From Macrostomum hystrix (lineage: Eukaryota; Platyhelminthes; Macrostomidae), in NCBI GenBank assembly GCA_950097015.1, contig CATNEN010000007.1, positions 8,557,001 through 8,621,000 of the forward strand: a stretch of DNA of 64,000 bases. Direction: 5' to 3'. Positions 63,647-64,000 of this stretch are shown piece after piece (the stretch's first letter is position 1; each line of letters begins with the position of its first letter). The position numbers and the translations under genes were made by a program. The notes under the pieces were generated by a model. That model worked only from the letters and a program-made list of their open reading frames with translations. It had not been told where the DNA came from and did not search any database.

Positions 63647-64000
63647 ATGAGCCACGTGGTGGAGGACCTACTGGAGCGGCACAGTCTTCTCGACCGGCCG
63701 AAAAAGCCGCGAATGATCAATGGCGAGTCGGCTGTGGAGTATCGCTGGCGCGTGCTGCGCAACAGCATCAAGAGCGTGTCGGACGACATCATGAAGGAAG
63801 ACGCACTGAACCTGTTCGTGTCGCATGGTATTGTCCCGGGACGCAGCCTGAGCCACACGCAGCCAATCACAGACTTTCTGCTACTGCCGCAGTTGCCAAA
63901 CCCGCTCCTTACTCTGGATGGCGCCTTCCTAAGGTTCTACGACTCCGAGGGCCGCCTGGCCGACGTCATTGCCCCGCCAAAGCCGATTGGCCGCCTGGTT
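63647..64000 (+). CDS. Start or internal exon of an unrecognised gene (partial)
   Basis: A GC-rich frame of 118 codons with an ATG at 63647 (context CCCGCCATGA), open to the right edge. A good acceptor, CTGTATTGCAG|CCC, ends at 63639, so this may be the first coding exon after a 5' intron, or an internal exon. The protein has a charged, helical N-terminal half ('VEYRWRVLRNSIKSVSDDI') and then 'PLLTLDGAFLRFYDSEGRL', which looks like strands of a beta-propeller (WD-like) repeat. I cannot name a family. Codon usage and GC content resemble the eIF4G and lipase exons, so it is very likely a real host gene. Confidence 0.6.
   Translation, partial: MSHVVEDLLERHSLLDRPKKPRMINGESAVEYRWRVLRNSIKSVSDDIMKEDALNLFVSHGIVPGRSLSHTQPITDFLLLPQLPNPLLTLDGAFLRFYDSEGRLADVIAPPKPIGRLV

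Overview
This is invertebrate animal nuclear DNA. The evidence is spliced genes with GT..AG introns, GC-rich exons set in AT-rich introns and spacers, and a very high load of transposable elements and minisatellites. One gene is a neuropeptide F precursor whose product ends in GRPRF-amide, which is typical of lophotrochozoans (flatworms, molluscs, annelids). I lean towards a free-living flatworm or another lophotrochozoan, with low confidence. Nothing in the window looks bacterial or viral.

Host genes, left to right. (1) V-ATPase subunit G, minus strand, two exons separated by a 5.9 kb intron (10339-16593). (2) A secreted pancreatic-lipase-family enzyme with three exons, nested on the same strand inside that intron (11509-13397). 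(3) eIF4G, minus strand, at least 12 well-supported exons (28941-35933) plus part of another at about 36.2 kb; it has the eIF4E-binding motif and the MIF4G, MA3 and W2 domains. (4) A neuropeptide F precursor, minus strand, two exons (44131-45138). (5) A carboxylesterase-B family protein, plus strand, two exons (53109-55090), whose stop codon lies in an inserted LTR. (6) The start of an unrecognised GC-rich gene running off the right edge (63647-64000). A 27-nt-repeat coiled-coil frame (17653-18287) and two minus-strand coding-like stretches (about 19.5-20.7 kb and 59.6-60.4 kb) remain unassigned.

Mobile DNA fills most of the rest. There is a decayed BEL/Pao element (1-4.6 kb), a Tc1-like element with 5' and 3' TIRs (4657-5805), and three Crypton-type tyrosine recombinase remnants (6.1-7.5, 7.8-8.5 and 26.2-27.4 kb). 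There are two DIRS-like retrotransposon fragments (20.8-22.1 and 60.4-61.1 kb), a mariner transposase fragment joined in frame to the first of these, and a LINE whose 842-codon frame has one internal stop (23.0-25.6 kb). Two copies of a second LINE family lie on the minus strand (39.5-41.9 and 45.9-47.3 kb), one split by a 1 kb insertion. There are also two tRNA-derived SINEs, a 473 bp solo LTR sitting in a tandem array, and an internally deleted Pao element directly abutting the esterase.

From 48 to 53 kb there is a mosaic of 47-nt, 21-nt and about 65-nt repeats with no recognisable gene. The host genes form no pathway together: V-ATPase G is housekeeping, eIF4G is the translation-initiation scaffold, NPF is a neuropeptide, and the lipase and esterase are secreted hydrolases. 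The notable features are structural: a nested gene, a transposon-supplied stop codon, several tyrosine-recombinase elements close together, and reading frames generated by repeats.
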